DNA of 8,755 nucleotides. Source: Desulfobacteraceae bacterium (GTDB lineage: Bacteria; Desulfobacterota; Desulfobacteria; Desulfobacterales; UBA11574). The notes under the pieces were generated by a model. The model ran no database searches and was not told the DNA's origin. It saw only the letters and a program-made list of their open reading frames with translations. Made by a program: the position numbers and the translations under genes. The DNA lies in contig JABMQM010000096.1 in assembly GCA_013203195.1 (NCBI GenBank), positions 1-8,755 of the forward strand, given 5' to 3'. Shown here in pieces: positions 1 to 5,894 of this stretch. The first letter of the stretch is position 1, and the number at the start of each line of letters is the position of its first letter.

Positions 1-5
1 AATAT

Positions 6-650
6 ATGACAACCATGAAAAGTCCTGACAATAAGGCTCTGGAGTTGGCCCTGCAGGCCCTGAAGTGGACCGACGAAGCTATCTGTAAATTTACGTCGCT
101 TGAGTCTCTGCCTGAACCCATAGACTGTAAGACGGGGTGTCACTATTGCTGTTTTAACCTTCCGGTGGTAACGCCCCCGGAAGCGCTGCTTATAGGTTGT
201 CATGTAGAACAGACTTTCACGGCTCAGGAGAAAAAAGAGATTAACGACAGAATTAAAAAGATTATAGAACGCATAGACGGCATAAGCCCTTATGAAGTGG
301 CCATGATGCGGCATGAGCTACCCTGCATCTTTTTAAAAGATGCAATGTGTATGATTTATGAGGTAAGACCTGCTGTGTGTCGAACCTGCACTTCGACAAA
401 TGCCGAGCATTGCAAAATGATCTTTGAGTCCAGGAATCACAGGGCCAGGCTAAAATGTTATCAGCCAATACGTGAAATCTTTCAAACTGTCCATTCACGT
501 TTAGTTGATCATTGTCGGGAAATGGGGTGTCAAGCTGATGCTTTGCCTTTACCAGAGGCCGTTAAAGATTATTTCAGGCACCCTGAACCAATCGAGGCAT
601 GGTTGCAGGGCGAAATAGTCTTTCAAATGCACAACCCGGGCAAATCGTAA
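6..650 (+). CDS. YkgJ-family cysteine cluster protein (CxxCxxCC family)
   Basis: This 214-residue protein belongs to the YkgJ/CxxCxxCC (UPF0153-type) family, thought to bind zinc or an iron-sulfur cluster; the cellular role is not established. The sequence shows the hallmark cluster C41-x3-C45-x2-C48-C49. A second cysteine group follows: PC at 106-107, C115, then a YEVRPAVCRTC stretch with C125 and C128, then C136 and C151. The spacing, with P-C-x-F-L before C-x-I-Y-E-x-R-P-x-x-C-R, is typical of the family. There is no signal peptide or membrane segment, so it should be cytoplasmic. The start is uncertain: only five bases precede the ATG at 6, no Shine-Dalgarno can be seen, a second in-frame ATG lies at 15, and the frame is open to the window edge, so the true start could lie upstream. 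The family call is firm; any specific function would be a guess. Confidence 0.85.
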   Translation: MTTMKSPDNKALELALQALKWTDEAICKFTSLESLPEPIDCKTGCHYCCFNLPVVTPPEALLIGCHVEQTFTAQEKKEINDRIKKIIERIDGISPYEVAMMRHELPCIFLKDAMCMIYEVRPAVCRTCTSTNAEHCKMIFESRNHRARLKCYQPIREIFQTVHSRLVDHCREMGCQADALPLPEAVKDYFRHPEPIEAWLQGEIVFQMHNPGKS

Positions 651-699
651 CCAAACAGAATAGTTCAACAATTTACTTTAATGTACTATTTAACAAGCA

Positions 700-786
700 G
701 ATACTGGATGCTCGATGCTTGATACTCGATAAAATGAGGATAACTTCCTTTTAAAATCCAGCATCCAGGAACCAGTATCCAGCATC
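700..786. repeat. Inverted pair of GATRCTN heptanucleotide arrays
   Basis: Four tandem heptamers of consensus GATRCTN lie at 700-727 on the plus strand. Four heptamers of the same family (one degenerate, GTTCCTG) lie at 759-786 read on the minus strand. A 31-base AT-rich spacer separates them. The two arms can fold into a long imperfect hairpin with about one mismatch or wobble per heptad. The unit is intergenic and lies downstream of the YkgJ-type gene. From memory, ATCCAGTATCCAGCATCC-type repeats are scattered between genes in deltaproteobacterial genomes. Whether it is mobile, a transcript-end structure or inert cannot be told from here. Confidence 0.75.
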
Positions 787-869
787 TTATTCATAACGGC
801 GGTACATGATGGTATAAATATTATTGCTACAAAAAGGGGAAAACACACAACTAACGAAAGAAAAGTATC

Positions 870-897
870 TTGACAAAATCCTTCCGCAAGATAATGG
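870..897 (+). promoter_or_regulatory. Possible sigma-70-type promoter for the FKBP operon
   Basis: A perfect -35 hexamer TTGACA lies at 870-875. The best-spaced -10 candidate is the poor TAATGG at 892-897 (16-base spacer). The better hexamer GATAAT at 890-895 is only 14 bases away. Transcription would start near 904, leaving a leader of about 70 bases before the ATG at 973. The call rests on the -35 match and on position, so it is tentative. A palindrome (878-915) overlaps the spacer and -10 region. Confidence 0.35.
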
Positions 898-915
898 TTG
901 CGCGGCATAAAGGAT
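878..915. promoter_or_regulatory. Imperfect palindrome overlapping the putative promoter
   Basis: The outer arms ATCCTT (878-883) and AAGGAT (910-915) are complementary. The inner arms CCGCAA (884-889) and TTGCGCGG (898-905) pair with one bulged base. An 8-base loop lies between them and a short interruption on the right side. No T-run follows, so it is a poor intrinsic terminator. As DNA it could be a repressor operator; as RNA, a leader hairpin. No known regulator site is recognised. Confidence 0.4.
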
Positions 916-972
916 TTGTGCGAATAACGAGATGAAATTTAATTTTTAACAGATTGATAGAACGAGGAAAAA

Positions 973-1401
973 ATGACTCAAGCTAAAATTGGCGATAAGG
1001 TAAAGGTTCACTTTGAAGGTTGCTTGGTAGATGGAACTGTATTCGGTTCTACAATGGACGAGGAGCCGTTTGAGTTTACAATCGGAGAGAAAAATATGCT
1101 GCCGGGCTTTGAAAATTCGGTCGTCGGCATGAAAAAAGGAGACACAAAAACAATCACACTTACCCCGATGGAGGCTTACGGTCCATACAAAAAAGAACGC
1201 GTATTTGGTATGGAGAAATCCGGCTTCCCCCCGGAAATAAATTTAGAAGTTGGGAAGCGTCTTAGAGTTCGCAAACAAGATGGAGAATATGCTGTCGTTA
1301 CCATTAAACATTTTGCTGAAGATAGTATCGTGTTAGATGAAAACGATCCCCTAGCAGGGAAAACCCTAAGCTTTAAAATCGAGCTTGTTGAAATTATATA
1401 G
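973..1401 (+). CDS. FKBP-type peptidyl-prolyl cis-trans isomerase, SlyD-like
   Basis: This 142-residue cytoplasmic protein is expected to catalyse cis-trans isomerisation of prolyl bonds and to act as a folding helper. The FKBP fold is split in the SlyD manner. Residues 1-68 give the first part (VKVHFEG at 10-16, DGTVFGST at 20-27, and LPGFENSVVGMKKGD at 43-57). Residues about 70-120 form the insert-in-flap chaperone domain, opening with AYGPY. The fold closes with LDENDPLAGKTLSFKIELVEI at the C-terminus. The His/Cys-rich metal-binding tail of E. coli SlyD is absent. One oddity is that the aspartate normally following Phe in the DGxxFDSS motif is Gly25, and the usual NHPLAG reads NDPLAG. GAGGA at 964-968 sits 4 bases before the ATG, which supports this start. 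It is the first gene of a probable operon; the next gene follows after 48 bases. Confidence 0.9.
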   Translation: MTQAKIGDKVKVHFEGCLVDGTVFGSTMDEEPFEFTIGEKNMLPGFENSVVGMKKGDTKTITLTPMEAYGPYKKERVFGMEKSGFPPEINLEVGKRLRVRKQDGEYAVVTIKHFAEDSIVLDENDPLAGKTLSFKIELVEII

Positions 1402-1412
1402 CAAACACGCCG

Positions 1413-1432
1413 ACCATGTCTAACCGCATGGT
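1413..1432 (+). other. Short perfect hairpin between FKBP and small Cys-rich gene
   Basis: ACCATG (1413-1418) and CATGGT (1427-1432) form a perfect 6-bp stem around an 8-base loop, starting 12 bases after the FKBP stop codon. No T-run follows, so it does not look like an intrinsic terminator. It could stabilise the upstream message or be chance. Confidence 0.35.
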
Positions 1433-1449
1433 ATATATTAGGAGTCTTT

Positions 1450-1749
1450 ATGAATTGTATTTTTTGCCAGTCAGAGATTAACGACGATGATATCTTAAAA
1501 GATGGAATTGACGCTAGAGTAGCAGGGGAAAAAACATGCCCTTTAGAATACAATTGCCCTGAATGTATTCATGTTTGGGTTACTGAAAGCTGTGCAGAAA
1601 AATTTCCGCTTGACCCTTTCTTTCAAGATCCGGAAAGAAGAATTACGCTCAGCAGATGTATTCGAAAACTTTGCGAACAAAACAATGATAACCGTTTGCA
1701 AGAGCCATTAGGCCTTCAGAAGTTAAACTATCTTTGGATGAAGAAATAA
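1450..1749 (+). CDS. Hypothetical small cysteine-rich protein, possible zinc ribbon
   Basis: I do not recognise this 99-residue protein. It opens with MNCIFCQSEI, giving a CxxC pair at C3/C6. A second pair follows at C36/C39 (NCPEC), with extra cysteines at C30 and C48. Two CxxC knuckles separated by about 30 residues suggest a zinc ribbon, with a short, charged tail from about residue 50 to 99 that includes C69 and C74. There is no signal peptide or membrane segment. The start is well supported: AGGAG at 1440-1444 lies 5 bases before the ATG. The gene sits 48 bases after the FKBP gene and 15 bases before the ACT-domain gene, all on one strand, so it is probably co-transcribed with them. A metal-binding role is inferred from the cysteines only. 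Confidence 0.75.
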   Translation: MNCIFCQSEINDDDILKDGIDARVAGEKTCPLEYNCPECIHVWVTESCAEKFPLDPFFQDPERRITLSRCIRKLCEQNNDNRLQEPLGLQKLNYLWMKK

Positions 1750-1764
1750 AAATAGGAGTAAAAG

Positions 1765-2253
1765 ATGGTAAGAACGGAAATTTCACTTTTTATGAAAAAC
1801 GTTCCCGGCGAACTCGGCAAACTGGCATCTCTGCTGGGAGATGAAGGCGTCAACATCGACGCCCTCACGATCCAGGATGCATCTTCTTATGTGCAGAATC
1901 TTTTTCAGGCCAGGGGTAAATCGCTCAAGCGCATCGCCTCGGTGGCCAGCTACAATTCCATGCGCAAGGACTCGGCCGACTTTGCCCTGATAAGGCTTCT
2001 GGTTGATCAAACCGACAGGACCATCGACCTTTTGTCGAAGAATGATTATATCTTTGACATTATGCCGGTGATGGTACTTGAACTTAATAACAGACCCGGC
2101 TCCCTGGCCGCCATCGCCATTAAGCTCGGCGAAGAAGGCGTCAACATCAACTATGTTTACGGTTCGGTGTCATCACCAGATGAAAAATGCCTGTTTGTCT
2201 TTTGTCCCGAAGACATCGAGCTTGCGGCCAAGATATTCAAAGATTGGTCCTAA
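1765..2253 (+). CDS. Tandem ACT-domain protein
   Basis: This 162-residue protein consists almost entirely of two ACT domains, the small ligand-binding modules that usually sense amino acids and regulate metabolism. The first begins near residue 5 with the pattern FMKNVPGELGKLASLLGDEGVNIDALTI. The second begins near residue 93 with VLELNNRPGSLAAIAIKLGEEGVNINYVYG. In each, the P-G-x-L turn and the G-V-N-I strand are the recognisable ACT features. No catalytic domain is attached, so it resembles the stand-alone ACT proteins of Deltaproteobacteria, some of which sit beside phenylacetate-CoA-ligase-type genes; no such gene is in this window. AGGAG at 1754-1758, 6 bases upstream of the ATG, supports the start. 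It is the last gene of the probable FKBP operon and is followed by a strong terminator. The ligand is unknown. Confidence 0.88.
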   Translation: MVRTEISLFMKNVPGELGKLASLLGDEGVNIDALTIQDASSYVQNLFQARGKSLKRIASVASYNSMRKDSADFALIRLLVDQTDRTIDLLSKNDYIFDIMPVMVLELNNRPGSLAAIAIKLGEEGVNINYVYGSVSSPDEKCLFVFCPEDIELAAKIFKDWS

Positions 2254-2352
2254 CCCGCATTTCTCTTCCTTAAATTATTTCTTGGATTTCTTAGGGTTTG
2301 CATTAGAATCGTTTAAATCCTTGTTTTAATGGAATTTGGATGAAATTTTTCC

Positions 2353-2394
2353 AAAAAAAATCCCGCTAACACTGCAAGTGCTCGCGGGATTTTT
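2353..2394. terminator. Bidirectional intrinsic terminator shared by ACT gene and dnaK
   Basis: A perfect 11-bp stem pairs 2356-2366 with 2384-2394; its core is TCCCGC/GCGGGA flanked by A and T tracts. A small inner stem CACT/AGTG lies inside the loop. On the plus strand the stem is followed by a T-rich run to about 2398. On the minus strand the eight A residues at 2353-2360 become an uninterrupted U-tract. It therefore ends the plus-strand ACT operon and the minus-strand grpE-dnaK transcript, whose last codon lies about 20 bases away. No other feature was seen in the gene-free stretch 2254-2414. Confidence 0.92.
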
Positions 2395-2414
2395 ATTTGT
2401 GCTTAAATTATATG

Positions 2415-4349
2415 TTATTTATTGTCGTCGTCTTTGACCTCTTCGAAATCAGCATCGACCACATCTTCTTCCGGTGCTGAAGGTCCGGCCTGGGCCGTGT
2501 CTTCCGCGCCGGGTTGGGCACCGGCCTGCTGGTCGTCCGCCTGGGATGCCTGCTTATACATCGCTTCCGCCAGCTTATGGGATGCCTGGGTCAATTCTTC
2601 GCTCAGGCGTTTGATCTCCTGGGTATCATCACCTTCCATGGCTTTTTTAAGGTTTTCAGAGGCCGCTGCAACACTGCTTTTGGTAGCATCGTCGATTTTG
2701 TCGCCAAGATCCTTGATTGATTTCTCGGAAGAATAAATCAATGAGTCGGCCTGATTGCGGGCATCTACCAATTCCCTTTTCTTTTTGTCTTCATCGGCGT
2801 GCAGCTCACCGTCTTTTATCGCGTTGTCGATTTCTTCCTGCGTCATGCCGCTGGAGGCCGTAATCTGAATGGACTGCTCCTTGCCGGTCGCCATATCTTT
2901 GGCAGAAACGTTCACAATACCGTTGGCGTCGATATCAAAGCTAACTTCAATTTGCGGTATGCCGCGGGGTGCCGGGGGTATACCCACCAGTTCAAAGCGT
3001 CCCAGGGTTTTATTGCCGGCAGCCATTTCGCGCTCTCCCTGCAGCACATGGATGGAGACAGCCGGCTGGCTGTCGGCTGCGGTTGAAAAAGTCTGGCTCT
3101 TTTTGGTCGGAATGGTTGTATTCTTTTCAATCAGCCTGGTCATGACGCTGCCCAGAGTTTCAATGCCCAGCGAAAGGGGTGTAACATCAAGAAGGAGAAC
3201 ATCCTTGACATCACCTTTGAGGACACCGCCCTGAATGGCGGCACCGAGTGCTACGACTTCATCCGGATTGACGCCTTTGTGGGGCTCCTGTTCGAAAATC
3301 TTTTTGACCCGCTCCTGCACGGCCGGCATGCGTGTCATGCCGCCGACAAGAATGACTTCATTAATGTCCTTGGCGGTCCAGCCTGCATCCTTAAGGGCGG
3401 TACGGCAGGGCCCTTCTAAATTGTCTATCAGATCGCTGATAAGGGCTTCCAGCTTAGCTCTGGTAATCTTTATGTTCAAGTGTTTAGGGCCGCTGGCATC
3501 GGCGGTGATGAACGGAAGGTTCACATCGGTTTCCAGAGACGTGGAAAGTTCCATTTTGGCCTTTTCAGCAGCCTCTTTGAGGCGCTGTAACGCCATCTTG
3601 TCGCTCCTGAGATTTATGCCCTGATCTTTATTGAATTCGTCCGCCAGGTAATCGATCAGACGAAGGTCGAAATCTTCGCCGCCAAGATGGGTGTCGCCGT
3701 TGGTCGCCTTGACTTCAAATACGCCCTCGCCGATTTCGAGTAAAGAGACATCGAATGTTCCGCCGCCGAGGTCAAAGACGGCTATTTTTTCTTCAGCTTT
3801 CTTGTCCAAGCCGTAAGCCAGAGATGCCGCCGTGGGTTCGTTGATAATTCTCAGTACATTGAGACCGGCGATTTTGCCGGCATCTTTGGTGGCCTGGCGC
3901 TGGTTGTCGTCAAAATAAGCCGGGACGGTGATGACGGCATCGGTGACCGTTTCTCCAAGGTATTGTTCAGCGGTATTCTTGATGTTCGCCAATATAAAAG
4001 ATGATATCTCCGCAGGGCTGTGCTGTTTCCCGCGAAGATTGATACGAACATCCCCATTGCCGGCCTGTTCGATTTTATAAGGGAGTATCTTAATATCATC
4101 CTGGATTATTTTGGATGTATACTTACGGCCGATCAACCGTTTTACCCCAAAAACCGTATTTTCCGGATTCGTAATGGCCTGCCGTTTGGCGATTTGACCC
4201 ACCAGTCTTTCCCCGCTTTCGGAAATGGCAACAATTGAAGGAGTCGTGCGCCCCCCTTCAAGGTTTGTAATCACATTGGCGTCACCCCCCTCCATGATGG
4301 CCACACATGAGTTCGTGGTGCCCAGATCGATACCTATAACTTTACCCAT
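2415..4349 (-). CDS. dnaK: Molecular chaperone DnaK (Hsp70)
   Basis: Full-length Hsp70 of 644 residues, close to the 638 of E. coli DnaK. It is a cytoplasmic ATP-driven chaperone working with DnaJ and GrpE. The nucleotide-binding domain shows all three family signatures: GIDLGTTNSCV near residues 5-15, VFDLGGGTFDVSLLEI, and VILVGGMTRMPAVQ. The interdomain linker DVLLLDVTPLSLGIET leads into the beta-sandwich substrate-binding domain. The helical lid follows from about residue 505, then a Gln/Ala/Pro-rich disordered stretch. The C-terminus carries the conserved EEDVVDADFEEV motif plus a short acidic DDDNK tail. A strong Shine-Dalgarno (GAGGAGGAG, just upstream on the minus strand) supports the start. 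It lies 28 bases downstream of grpE and is surely co-transcribed with it; dnaJ is not adjacent, because the gene is followed directly by the terminator. Confidence 0.99.
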   Translation of the reverse strand: MGKVIGIDLGTTNSCVAIMEGGDANVITNLEGGRTTPSIVAISESGERLVGQIAKRQAITNPENTVFGVKRLIGRKYTSKIIQDDIKILPYKIEQAGNGDVRINLRGKQHSPAEISSFILANIKNTAEQYLGETVTDAVITVPAYFDDNQRQATKDAGKIAGLNVLRIINEPTAASLAYGLDKKAEEKIAVFDLGGGTFDVSLLEIGEGVFEVKATNGDTHLGGEDFDLRLIDYLADEFNKDQGINLRSDKMALQRLKEAAEKAKMELSTSLETDVNLPFITADASGPKHLNIKITRAKLEALISDLIDNLEGPCRTALKDAGWTAKDINEVILVGGMTRMPAVQERVKKIFEQEPHKGVNPDEVVALGAAIQGGVLKGDVKDVLLLDVTPLSLGIETLGSVMTRLIEKNTTIPTKKSQTFSTAADSQPAVSIHVLQGEREMAAGNKTLGRFELVGIPPAPRGIPQIEVSFDIDANGIVNVSAKDMATGKEQSIQITASSGMTQEEIDNAIKDGELHADEDKKKRELVDARNQADSLIYSSEKSIKDLGDKIDDATKSSVAAASENLKKAMEGDDTQEIKRLSEELTQASHKLAEAMYKQASQADDQQAGAQPGAEDTAQAGPSAPEEDVVDADFEEVKDDDNK

Positions 4350-4377
4350 TTGCTCTCCTCCTCACTATCAAATATGA

Positions 4378-5022
4378 TCAATTTTTTGCTTTTGTCTTTT
4401 CAGGCGTTTCATTGTCTTTTTGGTTTTCAGGCGATTCTTTTTTCTTGGAAACCACCACCATGGATGGCCTGATCAGCTTGTCATGCATCAAGTATCCTTT
4501 TTGAAGTTCCTTTAGAACGGTTTTATCCGGGTGGTTATCAGCCTCTTCCTGCATAACAGCCTGATGAAAACAGGGATCAAACGGCTTTTCCAGGGATTCA
4601 ATCGATTTAACGTGAAACTTTTCAAAGATTTTCAATATCTCTGTAAGGGTCATCTGCACTCCTGCGGCGATGGGATCGTCTGCTGGCTTGTTGTCGATAA
4701 CCGAATCCAGAGCACGTTCAAGGTTATCAACCACGGGGAGCAATGTTTTTACTAAGGATTCGTTGGCAAACTTTCTGAAATCCTCCATCTCGCGAGCCGA
4801 GCGCTTTTTGTAGTTTTCAAAATCTGCCGACACCCGCAAAAAACGATCATGTGCCTCTTGGGCTCCTTTCTGGGCAGACTCAAGCTCTGCCTCCAGATCC
4901 GCCGGGTGTTCTTCCTTTTCGACGTGATCTTCCTGGTCCGGTTCGCCTGTGGGCAATGATTTATTTTTTCCGTCGGCCTTTTCGTTTTCTTTATGGATTT
5001 TAAGTTTCTGCTTTGCGCCCAT
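4378..5022 (-). CDS. grpE: Nucleotide exchange factor GrpE
   Basis: This 214-residue protein is the nucleotide exchange factor for DnaK, releasing ADP to reset the chaperone cycle. The N-terminal 40 residues are charged and probably disordered. A long coiled-coil helix follows (about 43-90, with FLRVSADFENYKKRSARE). The core has the family features LLPVVDNLERAL, FEKFHVKSIE, F-D-P-x-x-H-Q-A-V, and the C-terminal beta-wing G-Y-L-M-H-D-K-L-I-R-P-S-M-V-V-V. A lysine-rich tail of about 25 residues extends beyond the usual end. The ATG at 5022 is the most upstream possible start, since an in-frame TAA lies four codons before it. The only Shine-Dalgarno-like run, AGGGG, is about 12 bases away, which is long and suggests modest initiation. 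It is the first gene of the grpE-dnaK unit; no hrcA precedes it. Confidence 0.97.
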   Translation of the reverse strand: MGAKQKLKIHKENEKADGKNKSLPTGEPDQEDHVEKEEHPADLEAELESAQKGAQEAHDRFLRVSADFENYKKRSAREMEDFRKFANESLVKTLLPVVDNLERALDSVIDNKPADDPIAAGVQMTLTEILKIFEKFHVKSIESLEKPFDPCFHQAVMQEEADNHPDKTVLKELQKGYLMHDKLIRPSMVVVSKKKESPENQKDNETPEKTKAKN

Positions 5023-5073
5023 CCGTTGATGTTACCCCTGATTTGGTTGTATATGGACTTTTAAGTTTTGTAA

Positions 5074-5101
5074 AAAATAAGACTATCTTAAATAATGTCA
5101 A
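5074..5101 (-). promoter_or_regulatory. Sigma-70-like promoter of grpE-dnaK
   Basis: On the minus strand a perfect -35 TTGACA (5096-5101) is followed after 16 bases by the -10-like hexamer TATTTT (5074-5079). Transcription would start near 5067, about 45 bases before the grpE ATG. No sigma-32-type CTTGAAA/CCCCAT pair and no CIRCE operator were found nearby, so heat control, if any, is not evident from sequence. Confidence 0.55.
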
Positions 5102-5102
5102 G

Positions 5103-5446
5103 GCGGTGGTGGGGATTTTGGGATTAGTTCTTTTCTGTAAGATTTATGCATCTTGCGGCAAAAAGTATTATTGCAACCACGAAAACACGAAAAAAGGAAA
5201 GCACGAAATTTAAGAATGATATTAAGGGGAAAAAGTCTTTTTTATCAATACCCCTAAAGGACGCCAGGCCGCGCCTCAAACAAAGTGCTTTTCAAGCGCA
5301 GCACTCCAGTGACAAATGACGCGCTTTTATTTGCGAGGTCTTACCGATCTAAACGAAATTATGAGACCTTTGAATAACGCCCCCTTTTGCCCAATTCCGG
5401 CGGCTGAAACGGAACGTTATTTTGAAAACAGCTATAAAAGGAAGGT
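5103..5446. other. Gene-free interval between grpE promoter and SRP RNA
   Basis: No protein-coding signal was found here. The stretch holds a short tandem CACGAAAA-type repeat (5178-5209). It also holds a hairpin AGTGCT/AGCACT at 5284-5305, with a 6-bp stem and 10-base loop. On the minus strand that hairpin is followed by a weak T-rich run (TTTGTTTG) and could be a distal terminator for the SRP RNA transcript; this is speculative. The rest is unassigned. Confidence 0.5.
5178..5209 (+). repeat. Four-unit CACGAAAA-type tandem repeat
   Basis: Two exact adjacent CACGAAAA octamers (5178-5193) are followed by one degenerate unit (AAGGAAAG) and one CACGAAAT unit ending at 5209. It is preceded by AAC, giving the familiar AACCACGAAAACACGAAA look of intergenic repeats that I recall from several environmental bacterial genomes. 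Its function is unknown. Confidence 0.6.
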
Positions 5447-5700
5447 TGGTTGTGCACCCTCTATCGAATATTTTCTGAAACACATTCACCATATGTATGA
5501 CCGAGACCGATCCGTGACACAGACTGCATTACTTATCGCTGCTTCCTTCCGGACCTGACGAGGTTCGTAACCGTCTGTTGCGCGGCGGTCGGTCAAAATG
5601 AAGAATAGAGTCCCAAATCAAACCCTCTAGAGGGAATTCAGCCCCGCATAAAGCGGATTTCGGGAAAAGGGCACCGCTAGCTCCCCACCTAGCACAACCA
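5447..5700 (-). ncRNA. ffs: Signal recognition particle RNA, large (Alu-containing) type
   Basis: This RNA is the scaffold of the signal recognition particle, binding Ffh to deliver nascent membrane and secreted proteins to FtsY and the translocon. On the minus strand it carries the near-invariant S-domain apex CAGGTCCGGAAGGAAGCAGC (within 5538-5558), flanked by complementary arms (CAGAC/GTCTG, GTTAC/GTAAT, GACCGA/TCGGTC). The RNA does not stop at a 4.5S-size boundary. The 5' part contains GTGCTAGGTGGGGAG, TAGCGGTGCCC and TCCGCTTTATGCGGGG, which match by eye the Alu domain of the Bacillus subtilis scRNA. The 3' end has CGATAGAGGGTGCAC, resembling that RNA's 3' end. The termini pair: GGTTGTGC at the 5' end (5692-5699) with GCACAACC at the 3' end (5448-5455), plus one A-U pair. 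The length is thus about 254 nt. The ends are inferred from this pairing and from a well-placed promoter. No clear terminator follows. Confidence 0.93.
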
Positions 5701-5708
5701 CGGATATG

Positions 5709-5735
5709 AGTATAACCGAAAAGCATTTTTTTCAA
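5709..5735 (-). promoter_or_regulatory. Promoter of the SRP RNA gene
   Basis: On the minus strand the -10 hexamer TATACT (5709-5714) lies 7-9 bases before the inferred RNA 5' end at about 5700-5702. A -35 TTGAAA (5730-5735) lies 15 bases further upstream, or CTTGAA (5731-5736) at a spacing of 16. The fit between the -10 position and the independently inferred terminal helix of the RNA strengthens both calls. Confidence 0.65.
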
Positions 5736-5811
5736 GTTAAAAAAAGATTTGCCTGATACCACAAGATAAACGATATTGTTAATTTCCAAACCCTATATTC
5801 AGTGTTTTTTA

Positions 5812-5844
5812 TTGACATTGCTCTGTTTCTATCATAGGTAAAAT
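5812..5844 (+). promoter_or_regulatory. Possible promoter of the lipoprotein-tilS unit
   Basis: A perfect TTGACA (5812-5817) lies 78 bases before the lipoprotein ATG. No good -10 is found at the usual distance: TAGGTA (5835-5840) has the right 17-base spacing but matches poorly. TAAAAT (5839-5844) matches well but is 21 bases away. The region must hold a plus-strand promoter because the SRP RNA gene to its left is divergent. Confidence 0.3.
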
Positions 5845-5894
5845 TTGCTTGGAAATCTTAAAAATTGCGCGTTATGTAAAGGAAAATCAGGCTC

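Noticed and set aside
700..786. CRISPR-like short repeats
   Set aside because: The units are 7 bp, contiguous and without spacers, and no cas genes are present.
690..908. A 72-codon minus-strand open frame in the first gap
   Set aside because: Much of it is translation of the heptad repeats; no ribosome site or protein family.
2869..3624. Long plus-strand open frames across dnaK
   Set aside because: They are antisense shadows of the highly conserved DnaK frame.
5284..5306. CIRCE-like element (contains AGCACTC)
   Set aside because: The inverted repeat has the opposite polarity (AGTGCT then AGCACT), a 10-base loop and no GAGTGCTAA half after nine bases. It is also about 260 bases from grpE.
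5316..5558. An 80-codon plus-strand open frame
   Set aside because: It runs through the SRP RNA gene on the opposite strand and ends inside its most conserved loop; the composition is explained by the RNA.
5594..5700. A tRNA or separate small RNA next to a 4.5S RNA
   Set aside because: No tRNA cloverleaf or T-loop was found. The segment matches the Alu domain of large SRP RNA and its end pairs with the far side of the S domain.
5529..5789. An 86-codon minus-strand open frame
   Set aside because: It covers the 5' half of the SRP RNA and its promoter; the conserved RNA structure explains the sequence.
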